NCBI RefSeq assembly: GCF_016429195.1
Contig: NZ_JAELUF010000026.1
Coordinates: 1-35,612 of the forward strand
Direction: 5' to 3'
DNA length: 35,612 nucleotides
Origin: Brevundimonas sp. ASV9
GTDB taxonomy: Bacteria; Pseudomonadota; Alphaproteobacteria; Caulobacterales; Caulobacteraceae
Positions 25,442 through 32,846 of this stretch are shown here, piece after piece. The first letter of the stretch is position 1. Each line of letters begins with the position of its first letter. Both the position numbers and the translations under genes were made by a program. Below the pieces are notes generated by a model. That model was not told the origin of the DNA and searched no databases. It saw only the letters and a list, made by a program, of their open reading frames with translations.

Positions 25442-27992
25442 CGACTGTTCCTTCCACTTTCTCGGGTATCACGAATTCTCCCACCACGGCGCCCTGGATC
25501 ACCAGGCGATAGCGACCCGGAGCCAGGCCATCGGCGACAAACCGCCCGGAGCGGTTGGTGAAGAAGGGCTTGCCCTCGGCATCAGCCGGAGCGCCTGCCG
25601 CTTGGATGACGCCGCCGGCCAGAGCGACCGGTCCATTGGCGGACATCAGGACGCCTCGCGCGGTGCGCGACGCGTCGCTACCCACCACGAAGCGGTAACC
25701 GTTGCCGTAGCCGGGGAAGATGTTGACCACACCACTACCCAGGTCATAGCCCTGCGGCAGCGGATCGGCCTCGATCTCGTAGCGATTGACGCCATAGCCG
25801 CGATCCAAGCCGACCAGAGCCGGACCCAGCCATCCGCTGTGCGCGACCGTATAGCCGCTGGAATCCGTCAGCTTGATGCGTGAATGGGAGAGGGTAGGGT
25901 GGGGCGTTGCGATGACGAAGCCCTCGCGCGCCGAACGTCCGACGCCAAAGGCGCCGCCGGCGTAACCGATCATCGTCGACATTCGCCACAACGACTCCTG
26001 GCGCGTGACCCCGCCGGGCTCGGACGAAACCAGCCGGTTCGATACGAGTTCGGCGTCGAACCGATTATTGATGTAGCGCAGGTCCGCCGTGATCGCTTGG
26101 TTGGTTCGATCTTGCGACAGCCGCAAGTCGCCGCTCAAGTCGTTGAGGCGGCCCGAAGATGCGCGTGACACCCCAACCTCACGCAGGTCGTTGTCGGTGT
26201 CGTAGCGCGCGGTGGTGCTCCAGCGCCCGCCGAAGCGCGACGTCAGCGTCAGTCCGAAGCGGTCCTCGTCGCGGCCATCTTCGGTGGACCCGCGCTGCCA
26301 GGCCAGATTGACCGCGAAACGACGGAAAGTGCGGCCCAGGCCCAGGCTGAAATCGGTGCGATCCTTTTGTTCGCGACCCTTTACGAAGGCGACGCCGCCG
26401 CTGATCGAATAGTCACGAAAACGCACAAGCAGCCGCGCGGCGGCGCGCCATTTCTCGTTGTTGAAAGCGGACGGATCGAAAGCGCTCTGAAAATAGCGGC
26501 TGGTCGCCTGGGCCGACGCCACAAGGCGCGCATCAGCGGAATTGCCCAAAGTCCTTTCGAGGAGATAGTCGACAGAGGCGACGTAGCCGTTTTTTCCGGT
26601 GTCGCCGTTGTGGCTGGCGGCGCTGCTCAGCTGGATCAGACCCAGTTTGGAACCCCAAGTCGCTATCGCACCGGCTTGCCCCTTTCGGTCGGCGATCTGA
26701 GCGTTGACGCCGACGGTCAAAACATCGGACAGGCCCTTGCGAACAAAGCCGCTCGCGGCCAGCGTCGAGCCGTATTGGAGATCTCCGCCTTCTTCCAGCA
26801 GTCCGGCCGACACGCCAAAATCCAACACGCCGCGATCCAGCAGCCCGGCGCCGCCGAACAGGTCGAACACAGCGATCTCGCGCCGACCGCTGTCGTCTTC
26901 GACGAGCAGGCGAACCGTGTTGGCGCCCTGCGCGAAGGGAAAGTCGCCAATGGAGTAGGGGCCGGCGTCCAGGCGAATCCGTTCCGCCACCACGCCGTTG
27001 ACCTCGACGACGACCAAGGCCGGACGGTCTAGGATGAACTGGCGGCGCCCTGCGGGACGCACGTTCTGGAAGGGTCGAATGGTTGAATACGCGCGTGCGG
27101 CCGATAGCCCCAAAAACCTTTGCGAGCCTTGAAAACTGTCGATGGGGGGCGCGAACTCGCCGGCGGTCAGACGCACGGCGGATTTGAAGATGTCCTTGGT
27201 CAGACGGATTTCGCGGCGCTGCCAGCGGCCTTGCGTGTTGTTCCCGTCGTAATCGACGCCGGTGGTCAGCGTCACGCCATCAAACCCGCCGAGGTTGGCG
27301 AAAAAGTCGACGCCGCCCTGTAGCGGCGAAAAACGAGTGTCGGTGTGGGAGTAGAGTTGGGCCAGGGTGATATTCGCGCCAGCCGAAAAGTCCGCCGGTT
27401 GATCGAAGGCGGCAGGGTCGATCACCGGGGTCTGGGAGAAGCCGACATCGCGCCGTGCTCGGCTTTCCGGCGTGGATGTCGCCACGAAGGTCAGGGAAAG
27501 GGGATCGAAGGTTAGAGAGAAGGTGTCGGTGACAAGGTCCGCCATATTGACCTTCGTCTGTGTCGCGATCCGGCCTGACAAGACGGTGAAGAGTTCGGAC
27601 CCGATCTGAGGCTTCAACAGATCCAGCAGGGCTGTCGCATCCACCAATCCTTGGCCCTGGGCGTCGACCGAGCCGCTGATGTCGCCAAGATATTTGCCGT
27701 CGAGCGTTAGCGGCCCCTGGATCGGCGTAAAGACCGAAGACGGCCTGACCGAAGCAGACTGGTCCTGAATGGGCGGCGAAGCTTCGGTGACTGGGCGTTC
27801 GCTTTCGCCTCGATCAATGGCTACGACGGCGGAATAGTCCGGCGGCGCCGTGCGCATGACCTCATCGGTCAGCACGACGGGAGCGGCATGCGCCACGGTA
27901 GCCAATCCGCCCCCCATGCAGGCGACGGCCCCGATGCGGCGAAAGGCGGTTCGCGCTCCGGACCGCCCGTCCTTGAGGGACTCGCGGGCCAT
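25404..27992 (-). CDS. Chaperone-usher pathway outer-membrane usher
   Basis: This 862-residue product is the outer-membrane pore that orders and polymerises pilus subunits. After a signal peptide ending GLATVAHA it has an N-terminal chaperone-binding region. A central FimD/PapC-type barrel follows, with typical strands FQGSQRFLGLSAARAYSTIR, a plug-like immunoglobulin segment (FILDRPALVVVEVNGVVAER, LDAGPYSIGDFPFAQGANTV, RLLVEDDSGR) and YDTDNDLREVGVSRASSGRL. C-terminal beta domains end with GRYRLVIQGAVVGEFVIP. It is about as long as FimD, but the barrel sequence is that of the divergent archaic-type ushers. The ATG at 27992 is 9 bp after the chaperone stop. It is the third gene of the operon, and its end overlaps the tip gene. 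Confidence 0.9.
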   Translation of the reverse strand: MARESLKDGRSGARTAFRRIGAVACMGGGLATVAHAAPVVLTDEVMRTAPPDYSAVVAIDRGESERPVTEASPPIQDQSASVRPSSVFTPIQGPLTLDGKYLGDISGSVDAQGQGLVDATALLDLLKPQIGSELFTVLSGRIATQTKVNMADLVTDTFSLTFDPLSLTFVATSTPESRARRDVGFSQTPVIDPAAFDQPADFSAGANITLAQLYSHTDTRFSPLQGGVDFFANLGGFDGVTLTTGVDYDGNNTQGRWQRREIRLTKDIFKSAVRLTAGEFAPPIDSFQGSQRFLGLSAARAYSTIRPFQNVRPAGRRQFILDRPALVVVEVNGVVAERIRLDAGPYSIGDFPFAQGANTVRLLVEDDSGRREIAVFDLFGGAGLLDRGVLDFGVSAGLLEEGGDLQYGSTLAASGFVRKGLSDVLTVGVNAQIADRKGQAGAIATWGSKLGLIQLSSAASHNGDTGKNGYVASVDYLLERTLGNSADARLVASAQATSRYFQSAFDPSAFNNEKWRAAARLLVRFRDYSISGGVAFVKGREQKDRTDFSLGLGRTFRRFAVNLAWQRGSTEDGRDEDRFGLTLTSRFGGRWSTTARYDTDNDLREVGVSRASSGRLNDLSGDLRLSQDRTNQAITADLRYINNRFDAELVSNRLVSSEPGGVTRQESLWRMSTMIGYAGGAFGVGRSAREGFVIATPHPTLSHSRIKLTDSSGYTVAHSGWLGPALVGLDRGYGVNRYEIEADPLPQGYDLGSGVVNIFPGYGNGYRFVVGSDASRTARGVLMSANGPVALAGGVIQAAGAPADAEGKPFFTNRSGRFVADGLAPGRYRLVIQGAVVGEFVIPEKVEGTVDVGEIRTSPPSP

Positions 27993-28001
27993 CGCCGGCC
28001 C

Positions 28002-28751
28002 TCACAGCAGCACGATGGAAGCGGTGAGGTCGCCGGATGCCGATGCGGCGAGGGCCGCGGGTATCTTCACCTGCCGCGTGGCGCCGCCGGCGATCACGCT
28101 GACCTGTCCAACATCCACTTCGGCGGCCGGCACCTCATGCGACTGTCCGTCCGCCGTCTTCAGGATAATCCTGGACTCACGGATATAGGCGAAGCCGGTC
28201 CCTGAATTATGGGCGGTCAGGATGACGTCGCCGTTCGGCTCGCGCGATACCGCAGTGACCTGCACTTCGGCGCGCGCTCTGGGCGGGGCCACGAACACAT
28301 AGGTATTGATCGTGAAGGCGACCTGAATGTCGGCGCCGACACCGCCGTCGCTCGGCGTTGTCTGCATATTGATCGGCAATTGAGCTGCGCGGACCAGATA
28401 CATACGGCCCTCTTCGGTAGCGTCGCCCGTGTAGCGGACTTGGATCACCTGCTCGCGATTGGCCGGGATGACGGACTGGACAGGAAACACCGTAATGTCT
28501 TTGTCGTCTTCGACCAGAGACCGGGCGCCGTTATCATCGACCTGCATGCGATAGGTCTCGATTTCGACCGTCGCTGGTGTGGCGCTGTCGTTCCTGACGG
28601 TCATCCGATAGCTGGACCCATTGCCGGATGGCGTGATCTTCGAGATCATGGGCGACACGTCCATGGCCTCGGCCGGTGCAGTCGCGCCTGCCATCAGGAC
28701 TGTCGTTAAAGCCGTTGCGGCCATCAGTGTCGCGAATACACGACGTGTCAT
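28002..28751 (-). CDS. Periplasmic pilus chaperone (PapD-like)
   Basis: This is a 249-residue exported chaperone that folds pilus subunits by donor-strand complementation and delivers them to the usher. A signal peptide (cleavage near TAPAEA) precedes two immunoglobulin-like domains. Domain 1 contains YRMTVRNDSATPATVEIETY and the G1-strand approach VIPANREQVIQVRYTGD (with the Arg typical of the subunit-anchoring region). The YLVRAAQLPINM segment leads into domain 2, which ends with the ITASIVLL-like strand (DLTASIVLL). Cysteines are absent. It lies 78 bp after the pilin gene, past a strong hairpin, and 9 bp before the usher gene. Confidence 0.88.
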   Translation of the reverse strand: MTRRVFATLMAATALTTVLMAGATAPAEAMDVSPMISKITPSGNGSSYRMTVRNDSATPATVEIETYRMQVDDNGARSLVEDDKDITVFPVQSVIPANREQVIQVRYTGDATEEGRMYLVRAAQLPINMQTTPSDGGVGADIQVAFTINTYVFVAPPRARAEVQVTAVSREPNGDVILTAHNSGTGFAYIRESRIILKTADGQSHEVPAAEVDVGQVSVIAGGATRQVKIPAALAASASGDLTASIVLL

Positions 28752-28789
28752 TGTTGCCCCCGTTGTGTTGTCAGACTTCTCACGAAGAA

Positions 28790-28817
28790 GCAGGGGCCGT
28801 CCGAGGGCGGCCCCTGC
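28790..28817 (-). terminator. Intercistronic hairpin between pilin and chaperone genes
   Basis: Perfect 10-bp GC-rich arms (28790-28799 and 28808-28817) close an 8-base loop. On the transcribed minus strand it starts 12 bases after the pilin stop and is followed by CTTCTTC, a poor U-tract. It is therefore probably an attenuator or 3' stabiliser that raises pilin mRNA relative to chaperone and usher, rather than a full terminator (inference). Confidence 0.65.
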
Positions 28818-28829
28818 ATTTCGCGACGA

Positions 28830-29420
28830 TCAAGCGGGATCGAGCGAGAAGGTGAAGGTTTCCGTATAGGTTCCGGCCGGAGCCGAGGCGGCGCCTGGAC
28901 CCGAGGGGGAGGCAGCGCAACCCGAAGAGCCGGGGTTGCTCGGATCGCCCTGCGTTCCGCCCACACCGCTGCCGCCGGGGACGTTGTAGCAGAGGTTCAG
29001 GAACAGATCGCCGAAGACGCCGTCAGCCAGTTTTTGGCTGTAGCCGCCAGAGTTGGTGACTTGGGCAGGTTCGCCGGGATAGGTGTCGTTGGCCGCAAAG
29101 CCCAGGCTGGGGATTTCCGGCACGGACAGATCCCAATCGTAGTTGATCAGCTTGCCTGCCGCCGACTTGAAGTCGCCGTTGGCGGCGCTTGATGTCAGTT
29201 TGGCGCCGCTGGCGGCGTTGCACGACATCCGCAATGTGGTGACCTTCTGACGTACGCCGTTGGCGACCGCGACGTTTCCGCCTGCAACATTGGCCAGGCC
29301 GATGCCGCAGAAGTTGGTCACGGTGGTCGAGACGGTCACATTGGTCTGTGCGCTCGACACCGCCGGCATCGCCAGCAGGGCCGCAGCGGCAGTCGCCGCT
29401 GCAATAATATAGGTCCGCAT
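28830..29420 (-). CDS. Major pilin candidate (spore coat U-like fimbrial subunit)
   Basis: This is a 196-residue exported subunit, first gene of the pilus operon. The ATG at 29420 has GGAGG six bases before it and opens a signal peptide (MRTYIIAAATAAAALLAMPA then VSSAQ). The mature N-terminus, TNVTVSTTVTNFCG, alternates hydrophobic residues and could be the donor strand that completes the next subunit. Four cysteines (NFCGIG, MSCNAA, NLCYNV, SGCAAS) may form two disulfides. The end, AGTYTETFTFSLDPA, follows the spore coat U pattern AGTYxDxxxxxL. A Gly/Ser/Pro-rich insertion near residues 160-185 is unusual. Assignment as the major pilin rests on position, signal, size and the following chaperone and usher genes. 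Confidence 0.78.
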   Translation of the reverse strand: MRTYIIAAATAAAALLAMPAVSSAQTNVTVSTTVTNFCGIGLANVAGGNVAVANGVRQKVTTLRMSCNAASGAKLTSSAANGDFKSAAGKLINYDWDLSVPEIPSLGFAANDTYPGEPAQVTNSGGYSQKLADGVFGDLFLNLCYNVPGGSGVGGTQGDPSNPGSSGCAASPSGPGAASAPAGTYTETFTFSLDPA

Positions 29421-29810
29421 AATATCCTCCAGCTTTTCAATATTTTCCCACCCAATGAGACTGGGAGGGCGCCACAATGTCGTGGTGTCATCATCTATTC
29501 ACCGCTGGAAGCGGCGTCGCATCGTCAAAGACACTATCGATGATTGCTTAGTCGATGTGCGCATCAATATTGGTGGTGCAAGGATACACCTTGAAGCTGC
29601 GCCAGCGTGTTGGTGTGAAAGTTCGACGCCACTTGGCGAGCGGTATTGAGCTGGATCGGCTTCGACGGCCGTCACTCCCCTAACTCGGGTATGTCAATTG
29701 GCCCGGTCTGTGGATAGGACGGTGTGGTGAACTGCGCCTGAGAACGCTCGACGCTTGGAATGGCTGTTTACGTGTCGAGCATCGAGGCCCAGCCACGAGG
29801 GAGGGTTGAG
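29421..29810. promoter_or_regulatory. Divergent control region between pilin and regulator genes
   Basis: This 390-bp gap holds no supported gene and is AT-richer than its surroundings. It must contain the pilin promoter (minus strand) and the promoter of the regulator at 29811 (plus strand). A perfect inverted repeat CAAGG-ATACA-CCTTG lies at 29579-29593 near the middle, and an imperfect dyad with CCAC and GTGG ends lies at 29472-29485, about 50 bp before the pilin start. Either could be an operator for the flanking LuxR-type regulators. I could not place convincing -35/-10 pairs. Confidence 0.5.
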
Positions 29811-30467
29811 ATGATTGTGGGCGTGACGGGCTTTCTTGCTGTCGGGAGTGAAATCGGCGACTGCGATCCACGACAGGCGAACCTGAACTTCGACGATGAC
29901 GCCGATCTCATACCGCCTTGGTCTCGCGCCATCGCGGCTTGGGTCAACATCGATCCCCGCGCTAGGATGTTGTTATCGCGATCGGGACGAATCGGTTGGG
30001 CCAACGAAGCCGCCTATCGAATGTTGAAGGACGCCGGCGTGTTCCGGCTCATTGACGACCATCTTGTCTCCGACAGTGCTCAGACGGCTGCGGCGCTGTC
30101 GCGCCTTCTAAGAGACGCTGTGCCCGGCCAAGCGATCTATGCGGTCACATCGACGGATGCGGATCGACAATGGCTTTTGCGCTGTCAACAACTGATACCC
30201 GGCGATGACGACAGCATAGGTTTTGCCGCACACCGAATGGCGGACCGTGTTTCGTACGAAGCAATGCTCCAGATTCACCACCTGACACCCTGCGAAAAAC
30301 ACATCGTGACGATGATGTTGGCGGGGATGGAGACGGGGCGTATTGCTCAAAAGCAGGACATCTCCATCGAGACACTGCGCACACACATCAAGCATGCCTA
30401 TCGCAAGCTCGACGTCAGCAGTCGTGGCGAATTATTCGCCAAGGCTGTGGACTTCGCGGGTCTTTAG
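29811..30467 (+). CDS. LuxR-type HTH regulator with PAS-like N-terminal domain (divergent from pilus operon)
   Basis: This is a 218-residue cytoplasmic transcription factor. Its layout matches that of the regulator at 23620-24291: a PAS-like region (MLLSRSGRIGWANEAAYRML near residues 55-75, then a helical and strand part). A C-terminal LuxR/GerE DNA-binding domain (158-218) reads LTPCEKHIVTMMLAGMETGR and then IAQKQDISIETLRTHIKHAY. No receiver or acyl-homoserine-lactone domain is seen. ATG 29811 was chosen because GAGGGAGGG lies just upstream; an ATG at 29760 is possible but has no such site. It is divergent from the pilin gene across 390 bp and so is a likely regulator of the pilus operon and of itself. 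Confidence 0.82.
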   Translation: MIVGVTGFLAVGSEIGDCDPRQANLNFDDDADLIPPWSRAIAAWVNIDPRARMLLSRSGRIGWANEAAYRMLKDAGVFRLIDDHLVSDSAQTAAALSRLLRDAVPGQAIYAVTSTDADRQWLLRCQQLIPGDDDSIGFAAHRMADRVSYEAMLQIHHLTPCEKHIVTMMLAGMETGRIAQKQDISIETLRTHIKHAYRKLDVSSRGELFAKAVDFAGL

Positions 30468-30741
30468 GCAGTGGCACGATTCGGCGGAGACGTAGGTTCC
30501 GTTGGGCGGGCCATTGCGTGAATATGCCGTTCGGTCCGCGACGCAGCGGCTGATCGAGCTACACCTTCAGGGGCGCTTCGATTTTTGTGGCAATCTCCCG
30601 GCCCGCTATTGGTGCCGGGCAGATGCCTTGGTGTGCGCGCGCGACGTGCCTGCGAGAAGCCGTAGAATAGATATGGCGCCGGCCACACGAACGCTTAACC
30701 GTGCCTGACATACAACCCATGATGGTAATCGTGAGGTTGGC

Positions 30742-31167
30742 ATGCGGACGTTCGGACCTATTCCTGCTGCAAGGCGACGCGGGCGCGAGGGCGTGGCGGC
30801 GGTGGAGTTTGCGCTGGTGGGGCCGATCATGGTCCTGCTACTGATCGGCATCGTCGTCTATGGCGGCTGGTTTCTGATGGCCCAGTCGGTTCAGGCCCTG
30901 GCTTCGGAGGGGGCCAGGGCGGCGATCGGAGGGTTGGACGCAACCGAGCGCGACGGCCTGGCGCGGCGCGAGGTCAGCGAGGCGGTGCGGGGCGTGGCGC
31001 TGAACCCCAAGCACACGACTATCGAGGTGATAGAGGACGCCGGCCGGCTGCGGGTCGTCGTCGTCTATGACGCCAGCGACAGTCTGATCATGGCGCTGGG
31101 CGGGATGCTGCCGCGTCCGCCGTCTGTCATTCGGCGTTCGGCGGTCATCCATGTGGGCGACTATTGA
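30742..31167 (+). CDS. TadE-like pseudopilin family protein
   Basis: This is a 141-residue protein with the TadE signature at its N-terminus: a basic leader (AARRRGREG), then VAAVEFALVGPIMVLLLIGI as the membrane helix with the conserved glutamate (VEFAL). The rest is a small periplasmic domain. TadE-type proteins are processed minor pseudopilins of Flp (tad) pili. The usual tad genes (ATPase, secretin, flp) are absent from the window. The ATG at 30742 has GTGAGG before it. The stop TGA overlaps the start of the next gene (TGATG), so the pair is co-translated. Confidence 0.85.
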   Translation: MRTFGPIPAARRRGREGVAAVEFALVGPIMVLLLIGIVVYGGWFLMAQSVQALASEGARAAIGGLDATERDGLARREVSEAVRGVALNPKHTTIEVIEDAGRLRVVVVYDASDSLIMALGGMLPRPPSVIRRSAVIHVGDY

Positions 31168-32843
31168 TGAGCGTCCGGGCGCCTTGTCTGCTTCTCCGGT
31201 TCGGCGCCGATCGGCGTGGGGCGGTGGCGGTGATCGCGGCGGTCGCGGGCGGTCTGTTGTGTCTGTTCACGGCGGCGGTGATCGACCTGGGCGTTCTGGT
31301 TCTGCACACGCGTCGGGTTCAGGGGGCGGCGGATCTCGCGGCGCTGTCGGCGGTGCGAAACCTGGCGCAGGGCGAGGGCACAGTTTCGCGCGCGGCCCAG
31401 GCGACGGTCGAGGCCAATGTCGCGCCCGACGTCTCGGTTACGGTGGCGACGGCGCTGGGCGTCTATACGCCCGACCCGGCCAAGGCGCGCAATGACCGGT
31501 TCATGACGGGCGGCGTGAAGCCGAACGCCGCACGGGTCGAGGTCACCAGCCGCGCACCGATGTTCTTCACGCCGCTGTTGCTTGGCCGCGATCAGGTGCG
31601 GGTCACCCGCCGGGCCACGGCGACGACGGGCGGCGGGACGCCCAAGGCCATGATCTCGATCGGGTCGCGTCTGGCGCGACTGGACGGCGGCGTGGCCAAT
31701 CAGGTGCTCGGCGGCCTGACCGGGTCCAAGGTCTCGCTCAGCGTCATGGACTATCGTCGTCTGATCGATCTCGACGTCAATCTGCTGGGGTTCACCGACG
31801 CCCTGGCGACCGATCTGGGCGTCCAGGTTGGCGACTACGACCGGCTTCTGGCGACCCAGGTCGACGCCGCCCGTGCGTTGAGGGTGCTGGAGCGGGTGGC
31901 GGGCGGCCAGGACGGCGGGGCGCTGGGCAAGGTGGCCTCGGCCTCGGACGGGACGAAGGTCAGGCTGGGTGATCTGATCCGGCTGGAGGCGCGCGCGCCG
32001 GACGGGATCCGCGAGGGGCTGGACGCCTCGGTGTCGGCCATGGATCTGGTCATGGCCATGCTGGAGGTCGGGGGCGGGGATCGACAGATCGCGCTGAATC
32101 TGGGCGTGCCGGCGGGGCTGGCCGATCTGAAGACCAGCCTGGCGATCGGCGAACGCCCCAATCGCTCGCCGTGGCTGACGGTGACGGCCGACGGCCAGCC
32201 GATCATCCGCACGGCTCAGGCGCGGCTCTATGTGCGCGCCAGGACCGCGCAATCCCTGTCGGGTCTGGCGCGGGTCGAACTGCCGATCCTGATCGAACTG
32301 GCGGCGTCCGAGGCGCGACTGAAGTCTCTGTCCTGCGATCCGACGCGCGCGGTCGAGGTCGACGTGCGGCCGGGCCTAGCGCGCGCATCGATCGGTGTGG
32401 TGGACGAGGCGAAGCTGGGCGATTTCAAAACCCTGCTGGCGCCCCAGCGCGCGACCCTGCTGTCGGTCCTGGGCCTGGTCAGCATTACGGGCAAGGCGGA
32501 TGTCGAGGCGGCGGACGCCGGTTTCAGATCGCTGAGGTTCGACGCGGGCGACATCGACAATCAGCGCACCAAGACCATGGCGTCGCGCGGCTCCGCCAGT
32601 GGGGCGGTCGCCAGCCTGCTGGCGCGGCTGGACGTGGATGTGAACGTGATCGGGCTGGGCCTGGGGCTCGGCGACCTGACCAAGGCCCTAGGGCGGCTGC
32701 TGGAGCCGCTGGGGCCGGTGCTGGACGGCGCGCTGAATCCGGTACTGGACCTGTTGGGCCTGAAGCTGGGCGAGGCCGATGTGACGGTCCACGGCCTGTC
32801 CTGCCCGACACCGGGGCGCGCGACCCCGCGTCTGGTTGGCTGA
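31167..32843 (+). CDS. TadG-like membrane protein
   Basis: This is a 558-residue protein with an N-terminal Tad_N-type segment: RRGAVAVIAAVAGGLLCLFT then AAVIDLGVLVLHTRRVQGAA, followed by DLAALSAVRNLA. This is the hallmark of the TadG N-terminus and of related pilus-associated proteins. The long remainder is periplasmic, Ala/Leu/Asp-rich, with no recognisable von Willebrand A domain. Amphipathic, possibly barrel-like or coiled stretches near its end include LDVDVNVIGLGLGLGDL. ATG 31167 overlaps the TadE-like stop by one base. The function in pilus or envelope assembly is inferred from the pairing. It is convergent with the M23 peptidase gene (3-bp gap). Confidence 0.78.
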   Translation: MSVRAPCLLLRFGADRRGAVAVIAAVAGGLLCLFTAAVIDLGVLVLHTRRVQGAADLAALSAVRNLAQGEGTVSRAAQATVEANVAPDVSVTVATALGVYTPDPAKARNDRFMTGGVKPNAARVEVTSRAPMFFTPLLLGRDQVRVTRRATATTGGGTPKAMISIGSRLARLDGGVANQVLGGLTGSKVSLSVMDYRRLIDLDVNLLGFTDALATDLGVQVGDYDRLLATQVDAARALRVLERVAGGQDGGALGKVASASDGTKVRLGDLIRLEARAPDGIREGLDASVSAMDLVMAMLEVGGGDRQIALNLGVPAGLADLKTSLAIGERPNRSPWLTVTADGQPIIRTAQARLYVRARTAQSLSGLARVELPILIELAASEARLKSLSCDPTRAVEVDVRPGLARASIGVVDEAKLGDFKTLLAPQRATLLSVLGLVSITGKADVEAADAGFRSLRFDAGDIDNQRTKTMASRGSASGAVASLLARLDVDVNVIGLGLGLGDLTKALGRLLEPLGPVLDGALNPVLDLLGLKLGEADVTVHGLSCPTPGRATPRLVG

Positions 32844-32846
32844 ACC

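Noticed and set aside
29455..29649. A 64-codon plus-strand frame in the divergent pilin-regulator gap
   Set aside because: No start signal or similarity; it overlaps the region that must hold the pilin promoter.
30502..30708. A 68-codon plus-strand frame in the gap before the TadE-like gene
   Set aside because: No ribosome site, no family resemblance and Arg-rich shadow-like composition. The gap 30468-30741 holds nothing I can support.
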